Part shown: positions 1-8,356 of the stretch, piece by piece
Layout: each line of letters begins with the position of its first letter
Numbering within the stretch: the stretch's first letter is position 1
Source of the DNA: Rhodocyclaceae bacterium
GTDB taxonomy: Bacteria; Pseudomonadota; Gammaproteobacteria; Burkholderiales; Rhodocyclaceae
Length of the DNA stretch: 59,559 nt
Direction: 5' to 3'
Assembly: GCA_018261935.1 (NCBI GenBank)
Contig: JAGTRP010000030.1
Span: 1-59,559, forward strand
Notes under the pieces: model-generated
Database searches by the model: none
Seen by the model: the letters and a program-made list of their open reading frames with translations, nothing else
What the model was told of the DNA's origin: nothing
Position numbers and translations under genes: made by a program

Positions 1-1
1 G

Positions 2-445
2 CAGGAACGTGCCGTCGAATTCCTGCAGAACCAGGTGCGCAACAATCCGGACAACGCGGCGCTGCTGGACGAGGTCAAGGAAATCTTCAGCAACGCCGCC
101 ATGGCGGAAGAAGGGGCGGCCCTGGTCGAAACCTCCCGCCAGGAAGGCATTGAGTTCATGAACCGGGGCGTGCTGCTGGCCCGGGACGGCAAATATGAGG
201 AGGCGATGGCCTCCCTGCGCGAAGCCCGCCAGGCCATGCCTTCGAATGCCCGGGTGCTGTTCAACCTGGCCTACGTCATCATCACCTGCATGCAGAAAAC
301 CGGCCGCGCCCCGGAACTGGTGAGCGAGGCCCGGGATGCCCTGCAAGCAGCCAATGGTCTGCTGCCCGGCCAGGCCCGTTATGGTCAGCTCCATGCCGCG
401 CTGGAGTCCCTGGCCAACGGTGGGAAAATCGAGCCGGCGCCCTGA
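2..445 (+). CDS. TPR-containing protein, C-terminal part (possibly a CheY-TPR response regulator)
   Basis: The frame is open from the left edge of the window, so only the last ~147 residues are present and the true start lies outside. The visible part is alpha-helical and TPR-like: an NNPDN-type turn, then a helix pair around NRGVLLARDGKYEEAMASL and another around ARVLFNLAYV. Alternating small and hydrophobic residues are typical of tetratricopeptide repeats. The sequence resembles the tail of betaproteobacterial response regulators that carry TPR repeats after a receiver domain, but no receiver domain is visible here, so that is an inference. The stop is TGA at 443-445. A protein-interaction role is likely; the specific function is unknown. 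Confidence 0.6.
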   Translation, partial: QERAVEFLQNQVRNNPDNAALLDEVKEIFSNAAMAEEGAALVETSRQEGIEFMNRGVLLARDGKYEEAMASLREARQAMPSNARVLFNLAYVIITCMQKTGRAPELVSEARDALQAANGLLPGQARYGQLHAALESLANGGKIEPAP

Positions 446-678
446 CCGGAAACAGGACAAGCGAATAGTTCGCAGCCAGATCGCGGGAGAAGCCTCCATG
501 TTCTTCGGCGAAGCCCGAAGAAGGCCTTAGTCAGAATTACGCCCTACCTGATACACTCTCGCCCGGCAATCCGGAGACACACGGGTCTGTCCAGTATCAA
601 GAAGGGAGTCATACATGGGTTACGTGAATCACAAAAACAAAAAGGCCAGTCTGTCATGACTGGCCTCAATGTTTGTTT
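446..678. other. Intergenic region between the TPR gene and tRNA-Ser
   Basis: This ~230-nt stretch has no convincing gene. It holds an 8-bp hairpin at 501-522 (arms TTCTTCGG and CCGAAGAA, loop CGAAGC). That hairpin could end transcription of the upstream gene but lacks a T-tract. The right end contains the tRNA-Ser terminator (listed separately). A short ORF overlapping the end of the upstream gene is not supported by any family resemblance. Confidence 0.5.
631..667 (-). terminator. Rho-independent terminator of tRNA-Ser
   Basis: Read on the minus strand, a GGCCAGTC / GACTGGCC stem with a 6-nt loop is followed by TTTTTGTTTTTG, a textbook intrinsic terminator. It lies about a dozen bases past the tRNA 3' CCA, so the tRNA appears to be a single-gene transcript. 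Confidence 0.85.
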
Positions 679-771
679 TGGCGGAGAGGAAGGGATTCGA
701 ACCCTTGTGCCAGATTTCTCTGACCATCCGATTTCGAGTCGGCGCCGTTATGACCACTTCGGTACCTCTCC
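679..771 (-). tRNA. tRNA-Ser(CGA)
   Basis: The 93-nt minus-strand sequence starts GGAGAGGTACCGAAGTGG and ends in an encoded CCA. The acceptor stem GGAGAGG/CCTCTCC pairs fully, the T-loop is GGTTCGAATCCC, and a long variable arm is present, as in type II tRNAs. The anticodon loop CTCGAAA gives anticodon CGA, which reads UCG. All are features of tRNA-Ser. The adjacent minus-strand terminator and an upstream TATTAT box support independent transcription. Confidence 0.95.
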
Positions 772-783
772 GGAAAGGGCAGG

Positions 784-789
784 ATAATA
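784..789 (-). promoter_or_regulatory. Putative -10 box of tRNA-Ser
   Basis: On the minus strand TATTAT lies about 12 nt upstream of the tRNA 5' end, which fits a short leader removed by RNase P. No good -35 hexamer was found at 16-18 nt. On the plus strand the same bases overlap a GATAAT box that could serve mltF. Confidence 0.45.
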
Positions 790-807
790 GCACAACTTGA
801 TTCCCGA

Positions 808-2226
808 ATGCGCTGGCGGGTCGTTCTTCTGACTTCCCTGCTGGTTCTGCTGCTGCCCGCCTGCGAGCAGCAGCCCCTGCCTTTTCCGACGCCGGCCCAG
901 AGCGATCTGGTGGTCCTGGTCCAGGACGGGCCGCTGACCTATACCGCCGACGACACCGACAAGGTGATCGGCCTGGAGCACGACCTCATCGAGGCCTTTG
1001 CCCAGGACCTCGGGGTGGAGGTGCGCTATCAGGTCGTCCCGCCGGAACAGACCAAGGCGAAGCTGGCGGCGGGCAAGGCCCATTTCGCCGCCTCCTGGTT
1101 CTCCCCCGACCATAACGACGGCCAGCAGACCAGTCCGCCCTTCCTGCACAGCAGCGATGTCCTGGTCCAGAACGAAGCCTCCCTGCCCATCGATGAACTG
1201 GCTGAGCTGAAGGGGCGGACCGTCCATGTCATGCCCGGATCGCGGCAGGCCGCCGCCATGGCGGCCATCCAGGCCAGCGTACCGGAGCTGCAGGTGGCCG
1301 AGTACCGGGCGGGGACGGTCTTCGACCTGCTGCAGGCTGTGGGTGACCGGGAGGTGGAACTGGCGCTGGTGGACAGCGCCCTCCTGGATATCGCCCAGCA
1401 GTTCCTGCCCGCCATCCAGCCGACCCTGATCGTCGGCGACCCCCGGCCCATCGCCTGGCTTTTCGGCGAGAAGCCCAACAGCGAGCTCTTCGCCCGGGCT
1501 CAGGCCTTCATCGAACGGGTGCAGAAGGATGGCACCCTGGCCCGCCTGGAAGACCGCTATCTGGGCCACGTCCACCGCCTCAGGCCGGATGATGTGGGTA
1601 AATTCATCGAAAGGATCGAAACCGTCCTGCCCAAGCTGCGCCGCCACTTCTATGCCGCCCAGGCCTCCTCGGGCCTGGATTGGCGCCTGCTGGCGGCAGT
1701 CGCCTACCACGAGTCCCAGTGGGACCCCAATGCGGTGAGTCCGACGGGCGTGCGGGGGATCATGATGCTGACAGAGGAAACCGCCGACCGCCTGGGGGTT
1801 TCCAACCGCCTCGATATCCGGGAGAGCATCCTGGGCGGGGCCCGCTACCTCGACTACCTGAAGAACCAGCTGCCCTCCTCAGCCCAGGAGCCGGACCGGA
1901 CCTGGCTGGCCTTGGCCGCCTACAACATTGGCCCCGGTCATTTCAATGCCGCCCGCACCCTGGCGAAGCAGCTGAAGGCCGATCCGGATTCGTGGTACGA
2001 GATGAAGCGCATCCTGCCCCTCCTCGCCCAGCCCAGGTATTACGAGAAGCTGAAAGCCGGCCGGGCCCGGGGCGGCGAAGCGGTCATCCTGGCCGAGAAT
2101 ATCCGCAGCTACTACGACATCCTCACCCGCCACGAGGAGCCCTACCGGGGAACGCCGTCCCTCTCGCCGCAGATGCTGGAGATGGCGGGACTCGCGGCGG
2201 GCCGCGAGCCCGGCCTCAAGCGCTGA
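808..2226 (+). CDS. mltF: Membrane-bound lytic murein transglycosylase F
   Basis: A 472-residue lipoprotein that cleaves peptidoglycan glycan strands to anhydro-muropeptides at the outer membrane. It begins with a short lipoprotein signal and a lipobox LLPAC (Cys19). A periplasmic solute-binding (SBP_bac_3-like) domain follows at ~35-255, and an SLT lysozyme-like domain at ~275-440. The catalytic Glu is E302 in YHESQWDP, and the SLT motifs GIMML and AAYNIGPGH follow. Two-domain order and length match the MltF family. The ATG at 808 places the signal peptide correctly, although no clear Shine-Dalgarno precedes it. It converges on serS, with 11 nt between the stops. Confidence 0.93.
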   Translation: MRWRVVLLTSLLVLLLPACEQQPLPFPTPAQSDLVVLVQDGPLTYTADDTDKVIGLEHDLIEAFAQDLGVEVRYQVVPPEQTKAKLAAGKAHFAASWFSPDHNDGQQTSPPFLHSSDVLVQNEASLPIDELAELKGRTVHVMPGSRQAAAMAAIQASVPELQVAEYRAGTVFDLLQAVGDREVELALVDSALLDIAQQFLPAIQPTLIVGDPRPIAWLFGEKPNSELFARAQAFIERVQKDGTLARLEDRYLGHVHRLRPDDVGKFIERIETVLPKLRRHFYAAQASSGLDWRLLAAVAYHESQWDPNAVSPTGVRGIMMLTEETADRLGVSNRLDIRESILGGARYLDYLKNQLPSSAQEPDRTWLALAAYNIGPGHFNAARTLAKQLKADPDSWYEMKRILPLLAQPRYYEKLKAGRARGGEAVILAENIRSYYDILTRHEEPYRGTPSLSPQMLEMAGLAAGREPGLKR

Positions 2227-2237
2227 CCGGCGGCCGG

Positions 2238-2240
<3 letters not shown>
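2224..2240. terminator. Palindrome spanning the mltF and serS stop codons
   Basis: TGACCGG-CGG-CCGGTCA is a perfect 7-bp stem whose outer bases are the two convergent TGA stop codons. It has no T-tract. It could act as a bidirectional 3'-end hairpin. Confidence 0.4.
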
Positions 2241-3560
<1,320 letters not shown>

Positions 3561-3601
3561 TTATACGCGAGCCGCCCCGCTCCCACGGCGGCTCGCCGGG
3601 G

Positions 3602-4930
3602 TCATTTCCGGGCCTTGCGGTCGAGGTGGCGCAGGTGGGCGAGCTTTTCCCCGATCTTGCCCTCCAGGCCGCGCTCGGTCGGCTCGTACCAGGAAACCCC
3701 GGGCATGCCCTCGGGAAAATAATCTTCCCCGGCGGCATAGGCTTCCGGCTCGTCGTGGGCATAACGATAAGCCTTGCCGTAGCCCAGTTCCTTCATCAAC
3801 CGGGTGGGGGCATTGCGCAGATGCACCGGGACCGGCCGCGAGCCGTCCTTGCCGACGAAGGCCCGGGCGGTGTTGTAGGCGTTGTAGCCGGCATTGGACT
3901 TGGGGGCCACGGCCAGATAGACCACCGCCTGGGCCAGGGCCAGCTCCCCTTCCGGGGACCCCAGGCGCTCGTAGGTCTCGGCCGCATCGAGGGCGATACG
4001 GGCGCCCCGGGGGTCGGCCAGGCCGATGTCCTCCCAGGCCATGCGCAGGATGCGCCGGGCCAGGTAGCGGGGATCGGCGCCGCCGTCCAGCATGCGGGTC
4101 AGCCAGTAGAGGGCGGCGTCCGGACAGGAGCCCCGCACCGATTTGTGCAGCGCCGAGATCTGGTCGTAGAAGGCGTCGCCCCCCTTGTCGAAGCGGCGCA
4201 GGTTCTGGGCCACGGCGGAGTCGATGAAATCGCCGTCCACCCGCGCCACCTGGGCGGTGCGGGCCGCCGTGCGGACCTGCTCCAGGAGATTGAGGAGGCG
4301 CCGGGCGTCGCCGTCGGCCAGCCCCACCAGCCGGTCCCGGGCGGCATCGTCGAAATCCAGGTCGGCCAGGGCCCGCTCCTTGGCGCGCTCGAAGAGTTGC
4401 CCCATCTCGGTTTCGTTCAAGGGCTTCAGGACATAGACCGAGGCCCGGGACAGGAGGGCCGAATTCATTTCGAAGGAGGGATTCTCGGTAGTGGCCCCGA
4501 TGAAGGTCACCAGCCCCGACTCGACGAAGGGCAGGAAGGCGTCCTGCTGGGCCTTGTTGAAGCGATGGACTTCATCCACGAAGAGGATGGTCCGCCGCCC
4601 CCGGGCCCGGTTGTCCTCGGCCCGGGCGATGGCCTCGCGGATTTCCTTGACCCCGGAGAGCACCGCCGACAGGGCGATGAAATCGGCCTCGAAGGTCTTG
4701 GCCATGAGCCGGGCCAGGGTCGTCTTGCCGACTCCCGGCGGCCCCCAAAGAATGAGGGAATGGGGCTGGCCGGAGGCGAAGGCGAGGCGCAGGGGCTTGC
4801 CCGGCCCGAGGAGATGGGATTGGCCGATGACTTCGTCGGGCGCCTGGGGGCGCAGCTGTTCGGCCAGGGGGGCGAACTTGTCGCCGGCCCCGTCCGCGAA
4901 AAGATCGCCGTCGGTTGTGGAGAGTGCCAT
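3602..4930 (-). CDS. rarA: Replication-associated recombination protein A (AAA+ ATPase)
   Basis: A MgsA/WRNIP1-family AAA+ ATPase that acts at stalled replication forks. The 442 residues include Walker [10 protein letters not shown], Walker [11 protein letters not shown], sensor 1 [10 protein letters not shown] and the C-terminal tetramerisation region ([20 protein letters not shown]). The start [13 protein letters not shown] is preferred over an ORF extension of 41 residues, because that extension is low-complexity and unlike the family. It lies directly upstream of serS on the minus strand and is probably co-transcribed with it. The sequence upstream of the ATG has no strong Shine-Dalgarno. 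Confidence 0.95.
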   Translation of the reverse strand: MALSTTDGDLFADGAGDKFAPLAEQLRPQAPDEVIGQSHLLGPGKPLRLAFASGQPHSLILWGPPGVGKTTLARLMAKTFEADFIALSAVLSGVKEIREAIARAEDNRARGRRTILFVDEVHRFNKAQQDAFLPFVESGLVTFIGATTENPSFEMNSALLSRASVYVLKPLNETEMGQLFERAKERALADLDFDDAARDRLVGLADGDARRLLNLLEQVRTAARTAQVARVDGDFIDSAVAQNLRRFDKGGDAFYDQISALHKSVRGSCPDAALYWLTRMLDGGADPRYLARRILRMAWEDIGLADPRGARIALDAAETYERLGSPEGELALAQAVVYLAVAPKSNAGYNAYNTARAFVGKDGSRPVPVHLRNAPTRLMKELGYGKAYRYAHDEPEAYAAGEDYFPEGMPGVSWYEPTERGLEGKIGEKLAHLRHLDRKARK

Positions 4931-5074
4931 GAGGGGGAATGAGTCGCTGACGTTGCCCCAAAAATACCACATCGCCCCCGGCGGCGGGCCTTGCCGGCCC
5001 CTCGACGGGTGCCCGGCCGGGCCGGCCCGGCGGGAATTTTCCGTTTTAGCCATGCAGGCGATGGTATTTTGAGG

Positions 5075-5080
5075 TAGAAT
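5075..5080 (+). promoter_or_regulatory. Putative deaD -10 box
   Basis: TAGAAT differs from TATAAT at one position. No good -35 element lies 17 nt upstream. If used, transcription would start near 5087 and leave a leader of ~210 nt before the deaD ATG. Confidence 0.4.
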
Positions 5081-5251
5081 CGCCGGTTCAGTGCGTTAGT
5101 CCTTTGCCTCAGTAGCAGCACATTCAATTGGTACGGGACGCCTGCAACCTCCCATCGTTGTTCGCAACTAATACCATTGAGTTTTTACCCTGCTGCCGCA
5201 CAACGCGGCATGGCCCCCGTCGCGGAGCCATCGTCAGGGTCTACTGCTATT

Positions 5252-5285
5252 GTGCCGCCCCGTCTTTGACACCGGGAAGCGGCAC
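5252..5285 (+). promoter_or_regulatory. Leader hairpin abutting the deaD ribosome binding site
   Basis: The arms GTGCCGC+CCCG (5252-5262) and CGGG+AA+GCGGCAC (5273-5285) form 11 base pairs around a 10-nt loop, with an AA bulge. The Shine-Dalgarno GAAAGGA begins two bases after the stem, so folding could limit ribosome access. Long structured leaders are known for E. coli deaD; the regulatory role here is inferred. Confidence 0.5.
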
Positions 5286-5298
5286 CGAAAGGATTTAC

Positions 5299-7131
5299 AT
5301 GACATCGCCCATCGACAGCTTCGATCAGCTGGGCCTCTCCGCTCCCATTCTTGAAGCCCTGGCCGGCATCGGGTACGAAACCCCTTCCCCCATCCAGGCC
5401 CATTGCATCCCCATCCTGCTGGAGGGCCACGACCTGCTCGGCCAGGCCCAGACCGGCACCGGCAAGACCGCCGCCTTCGCCCTGCCCCTCCTGAACCGGA
5501 TCGACATCAAGACGGCCAAGCCCCAGGCCCTGGTCCTGACCCCCACCCGTGAACTGGCCATCCAGGTGGCCGAGGCCTTCCAGAGCTATGCCCATAACAT
5601 GCCCGGCTTCCATGTCCTGCCCATCTACGGCGGCCAGAGCTACGGCATCCAGCTCAAGCAGCTCGCCCGCGGCGCCCATATCGTGGTCGGCACCCCCGGG
5701 CGGATCATGGATCACCTGGAAAGGAAAACCCTGAATCTGGACAGCCTCCAGACCCTGGTCCTGGACGAAGCCGACGAAATGCTGCGCATGGGCTTCATCG
5801 ACGACGTGGAATGGATTCTGGAACACACCCCGTCCACCCGCCAGACCGCCCTCTTCTCGGCCACCATGCCGGAGCCGATCCGCCGCGTCGCCCAGGCCTA
5901 TCTGCGGGAACCCAGGGAAGTCAAGATCAAGTCCGCCACCGCCACCGTTGCCGCCATCCGCCAGGCCTACTGGCAGGTCAGCGGGCTGCACAAGCTGGAT
6001 GCCCTGACCCGCATCCTGGAAGTGGAAGAGGATTTCGACGCCGCCATCATCTTCGTGCGCACCAAGACCGCCACGGTGGAACTGGCCGAAAAGCTGGAGG
6101 CCCGCGGCTACTCCGCAGCGGCCCTCAACGGCGACATGAACCAGCAGATGCGTGAACGCACCATCGACCAGCTGAAGAGCGGCGGCCTCGACATCGTCAT
6201 CGCCACCGACGTGGCGGCCCGGGGCATCGACGTACCCCGCGTCAGCCATGTCATCAATTACGACATCCCCTATGATGCCGAAGCCTACGTGCACCGCATC
6301 GGCCGCACCGGCCGCGCCGGCCGCACCGGCAACGCCATCCTGTTCGTGGCGCCGCGGGAAATGCGCATGCTGCGCACCATCGAGCGGGTCACCCGCCAGC
6401 CCATCACGCCCCTGACCCTGCCCTCCCGGCAGGACGTGGCCAATCGCCGGGTCGCCCAGTTCAAGCTGCGCGTCATCGAAACCCTGGAAGCCGAGGAACT
6501 GGATTTCTTCTCCGACGTGGTCGGCGAGATCGCCGAGGAACAGAACGTCGGCATGCAGGAAGTGGCCGCCGCCCTGCTGCGCATGGCTCAGGAGAACCGC
6601 CCCCTGCAGATGGAAGGCAGCGATCCGCTGCCGCGTCCGGCGCCCGCCGAGGACACCCGCCGCCCGTCCCGCTTCGGCGAGCGGGAGGCGCGCCCCCAGC
6701 GCGAGGACCGGGAGTTCCGGCCCCAGCGCGAGGATCGCCCCCGGCGTGACGACTCCGAGGCCCGGCCGTCCCGTCCCGCCCCAGCCGGCGACATGATCCG
6801 CTACCGGATCGACGTGGGCCGTGACCATGGCGTCCAGGTCAAGGACATCGTCGGCGCCATCGCCAACGAGGCCGGCATCGAGAGCCGCTTCATCGGCCGC
6901 ATCGCCCTCTACGACGAGTCCAGCACGGTGGAATTGCCGGCCGGCATGCCCAATGAAGTGTCCAACCTCCTGAAGCGCACCCGGGTGCGGGGCGTGCCCA
7001 TCAACCTGCGGCCCGACAGCGAGCAGCGGGAAGGCGGCTGGAAAAAGCCGGAGGGAGCGGCTCCCCGCAAGTTCGGCGGCGAAGGGAAATTCGGCGACAG
7101 CAAGCCGCGGCGCCGCAAGCCGAACGAATAA
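5299..7131 (+). CDS. deaD: DEAD-box ATP-dependent RNA helicase DeaD/CsdA
   Basis: An RNA helicase involved in ribosome assembly and mRNA turnover, especially in the cold. The 610 residues carry the helicase core: Q-motif before motif I AQTGTGKT, Ia PTRELAIQ, II VLDEADEML, III SAT, V ARGIDVP and VI HRIGRTGRAGR. A linker rich in Arg, Glu and Pro follows (~450-495), then a DbpA-type RNA-binding domain (IRYRIDVGRDHGV ... LKRTRVRG). The C-terminus is basic and disordered. That RNA-binding domain separates DeaD from RhlE/SrmB. The ATG at 5299 has Shine-Dalgarno GAAAGGA at 5287-5293. It is followed by an intrinsic terminator and appears monocistronic. Confidence 0.95.
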   Translation: MTSPIDSFDQLGLSAPILEALAGIGYETPSPIQAHCIPILLEGHDLLGQAQTGTGKTAAFALPLLNRIDIKTAKPQALVLTPTRELAIQVAEAFQSYAHNMPGFHVLPIYGGQSYGIQLKQLARGAHIVVGTPGRIMDHLERKTLNLDSLQTLVLDEADEMLRMGFIDDVEWILEHTPSTRQTALFSATMPEPIRRVAQAYLREPREVKIKSATATVAAIRQAYWQVSGLHKLDALTRILEVEEDFDAAIIFVRTKTATVELAEKLEARGYSAAALNGDMNQQMRERTIDQLKSGGLDIVIATDVAARGIDVPRVSHVINYDIPYDAEAYVHRIGRTGRAGRTGNAILFVAPREMRMLRTIERVTRQPITPLTLPSRQDVANRRVAQFKLRVIETLEAEELDFFSDVVGEIAEEQNVGMQEVAAALLRMAQENRPLQMEGSDPLPRPAPAEDTRRPSRFGEREARPQREDREFRPQREDRPRRDDSEARPSRPAPAGDMIRYRIDVGRDHGVQVKDIVGAIANEAGIESRFIGRIALYDESSTVELPAGMPNEVSNLLKRTRVRGVPINLRPDSEQREGGWKKPEGAAPRKFGGEGKFGDSKPRRRKPNE

Positions 7132-7142
7132 TCAGCAAATCG

Positions 7143-7170
7143 ACGGGCTGCCTCTGCAGCCCGTTTTTTT
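7143..7170 (+). terminator. Intrinsic terminator of deaD
   Basis: The 9-bp stem ACGGGCTGC/GCAGCCCGT (loop CTCT) is followed by seven Ts, 12 nt past the stop codon. Confidence 0.9.
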
Positions 7171-7186
7171 GCGCGCTGATTTCCGA

Positions 7187-8356
7187 TCAGCGCCGGGCCG
7201 ACAGGAGCAGGTTGCGGGGCGTCAACTGCCGCGGGCAGAAGGTGCCCAGGCCCACTTCATAGCCGCCGCTTTCGAGATGGGCGGCAAGGTCGAGGGCCAG
7301 CCAGACCTCGATGGCCCGGCGAAAGGCGTGGCGGACGACGGAGAGCCCCATGACCTCCCGCTGCCGCTGCCAGCCCCGGCGCTCGAATTCATCGGCATTG
7401 AAGGATGGCGGCAGCGCCAGCCCTTCCCGCCGGGCCATGGCACCAATGAATTGTTCGAAGCTGCCGGAGAACCAGGCCGGCGGCACGGGCTTGAAGGGCC
7501 GGTAGCCTTCCCCCGTCACGGCCCGGCGCAGGGCGTCGAAACCCAGCTTCCAGGCCATGTCCCGATCCCGGCGCCAGGCCTGGCGCGGCGAAGCGGTGAC
7601 CGTTTCGGTGACGGCGAGGCGGATGTCGTCCCGGCTCAGCTGCAGGCTGGCACCGGCGGCCAGGGGCCGGTAGGCCTCCTCCACTCCCCGGTGATAGCAA
7701 CAGGGGGCCACGTCGAGGGCCGCGAGACCCCGTTCGGCCGCCGCCCGGATGGCCGTGCGGTGGAGATTGCCGCAGGCATGGAGCGCCACCACGTGGTGGC
7801 GGTCAGATAGCTGTTCCCCCGCCGCCAGGGCGTCCGCCACCAGGAACTCGTGGTCCACCCCGGCCCGCTGGGCCAGTTCCCGGCCTTCAGCGCAGAGAGC
7901 CGGGTCGATGTCGAGGCTGGTGGCCCTGGCGCCCCACTGGAGGGCCAGGAGCCGCCCGAGATGGCCCTTGCCGCCGCACCAGTCGAAGACCTCCTTCCCG
8001 CTCCGGGCCGCGGCGGCGGCGAAGGCTTCGATCTGGGCGCGCTTGCGGCCCGGGATTTCCCAGGCCCAATGGGGGCCGAGGTCCGGCAGGCGCTGCGCGG
8101 CGCAGGCAGGCAATTCGGTCAGGGCGCCAATTTCCCCCGCTTCCGGCAAGTGCCGGGCCAGCCAGGCCAGGGAGGCTCCCCCGTCATCGTTCAGGTGGCG
8201 GACGGTCTCGTCCGGCAGGGCCAGCAGCTCGGCGGCCAGGGCCGGCCAGCGCTCGCACCAGGCGGGCCGGATTTCCCGGAAGGGCTGGGGATGCCAGAGG
8301 TCCCGGAAGGCTGCAAGGCCGACGTCCAGCCGAAGCCTTCGTTCCGCCAGCCTCAT
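7187..8356 (-). CDS. SAM-dependent methyltransferase-domain protein
   Basis: A 389-residue protein with a central Rossmann methyltransferase core. A SAM-binding motif I is visible in FDWCGGKGHLGRLLA, motif II in ATSLDIDP, and a later HVVALHACGNLHRTAIRAAAERG plus a Cys pair in DVAPCCYHR. This pattern resembles the METTL25/Methyltransf_32 group, annotated in bacteria as a methyltransferase domain of unknown substrate. The N-terminal ~100 residues are not recognised. Its ATG overlaps the stop of the upstream solute-binding lipoprotein gene as ATGA, so it is translationally coupled to it. Substrate unknown; RNA is a guess from the family. Confidence 0.75.
   Translation of the reverse strand: MRLAERRLRLDVGLAAFRDLWHPQPFREIRPAWCERWPALAAELLALPDETVRHLNDDGGASLAWLARHLPEAGEIGALTELPACAAQRLPDLGPHWAWEIPGRKRAQIEAFAAAAARSGKEVFDWCGGKGHLGRLLALQWGARATSLDIDPALCAEGRELAQRAGVDHEFLVADALAAGEQLSDRHHVVALHACGNLHRTAIRAAAERGLAALDVAPCCYHRGVEEAYRPLAAGASLQLSRDDIRLAVTETVTASPRQAWRRDRDMAWKLGFDALRRAVTGEGYRPFKPVPPAWFSGSFEQFIGAMARREGLALPPSFNADEFERRGWQRQREVMGLSVVRHAFRRAIEVWLALDLAAHLESGGYEVGLGTFCPRQLTPRNLLLSARR

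Larger units (their letters stand above)
4931..5298. other. Divergent intergenic region and deaD leader
   Basis: This ~370-nt stretch holds the rarA upstream region, a TAGAAT box and the ~210-nt predicted 5' leader of deaD, including a strong hairpin at 5252-5285. A longer in-frame deaD ORF begins at 5128, but its translation is unlike helicases. No tRNA or other gene was recognised. Confidence 0.5.

Noticed and set aside
5128-5298. 57-residue N-terminal extension of DeaD
   Set aside because: The extension is Cys/Arg-rich, unlike helicases, and lies upstream of a good ribosome site and the standard start.
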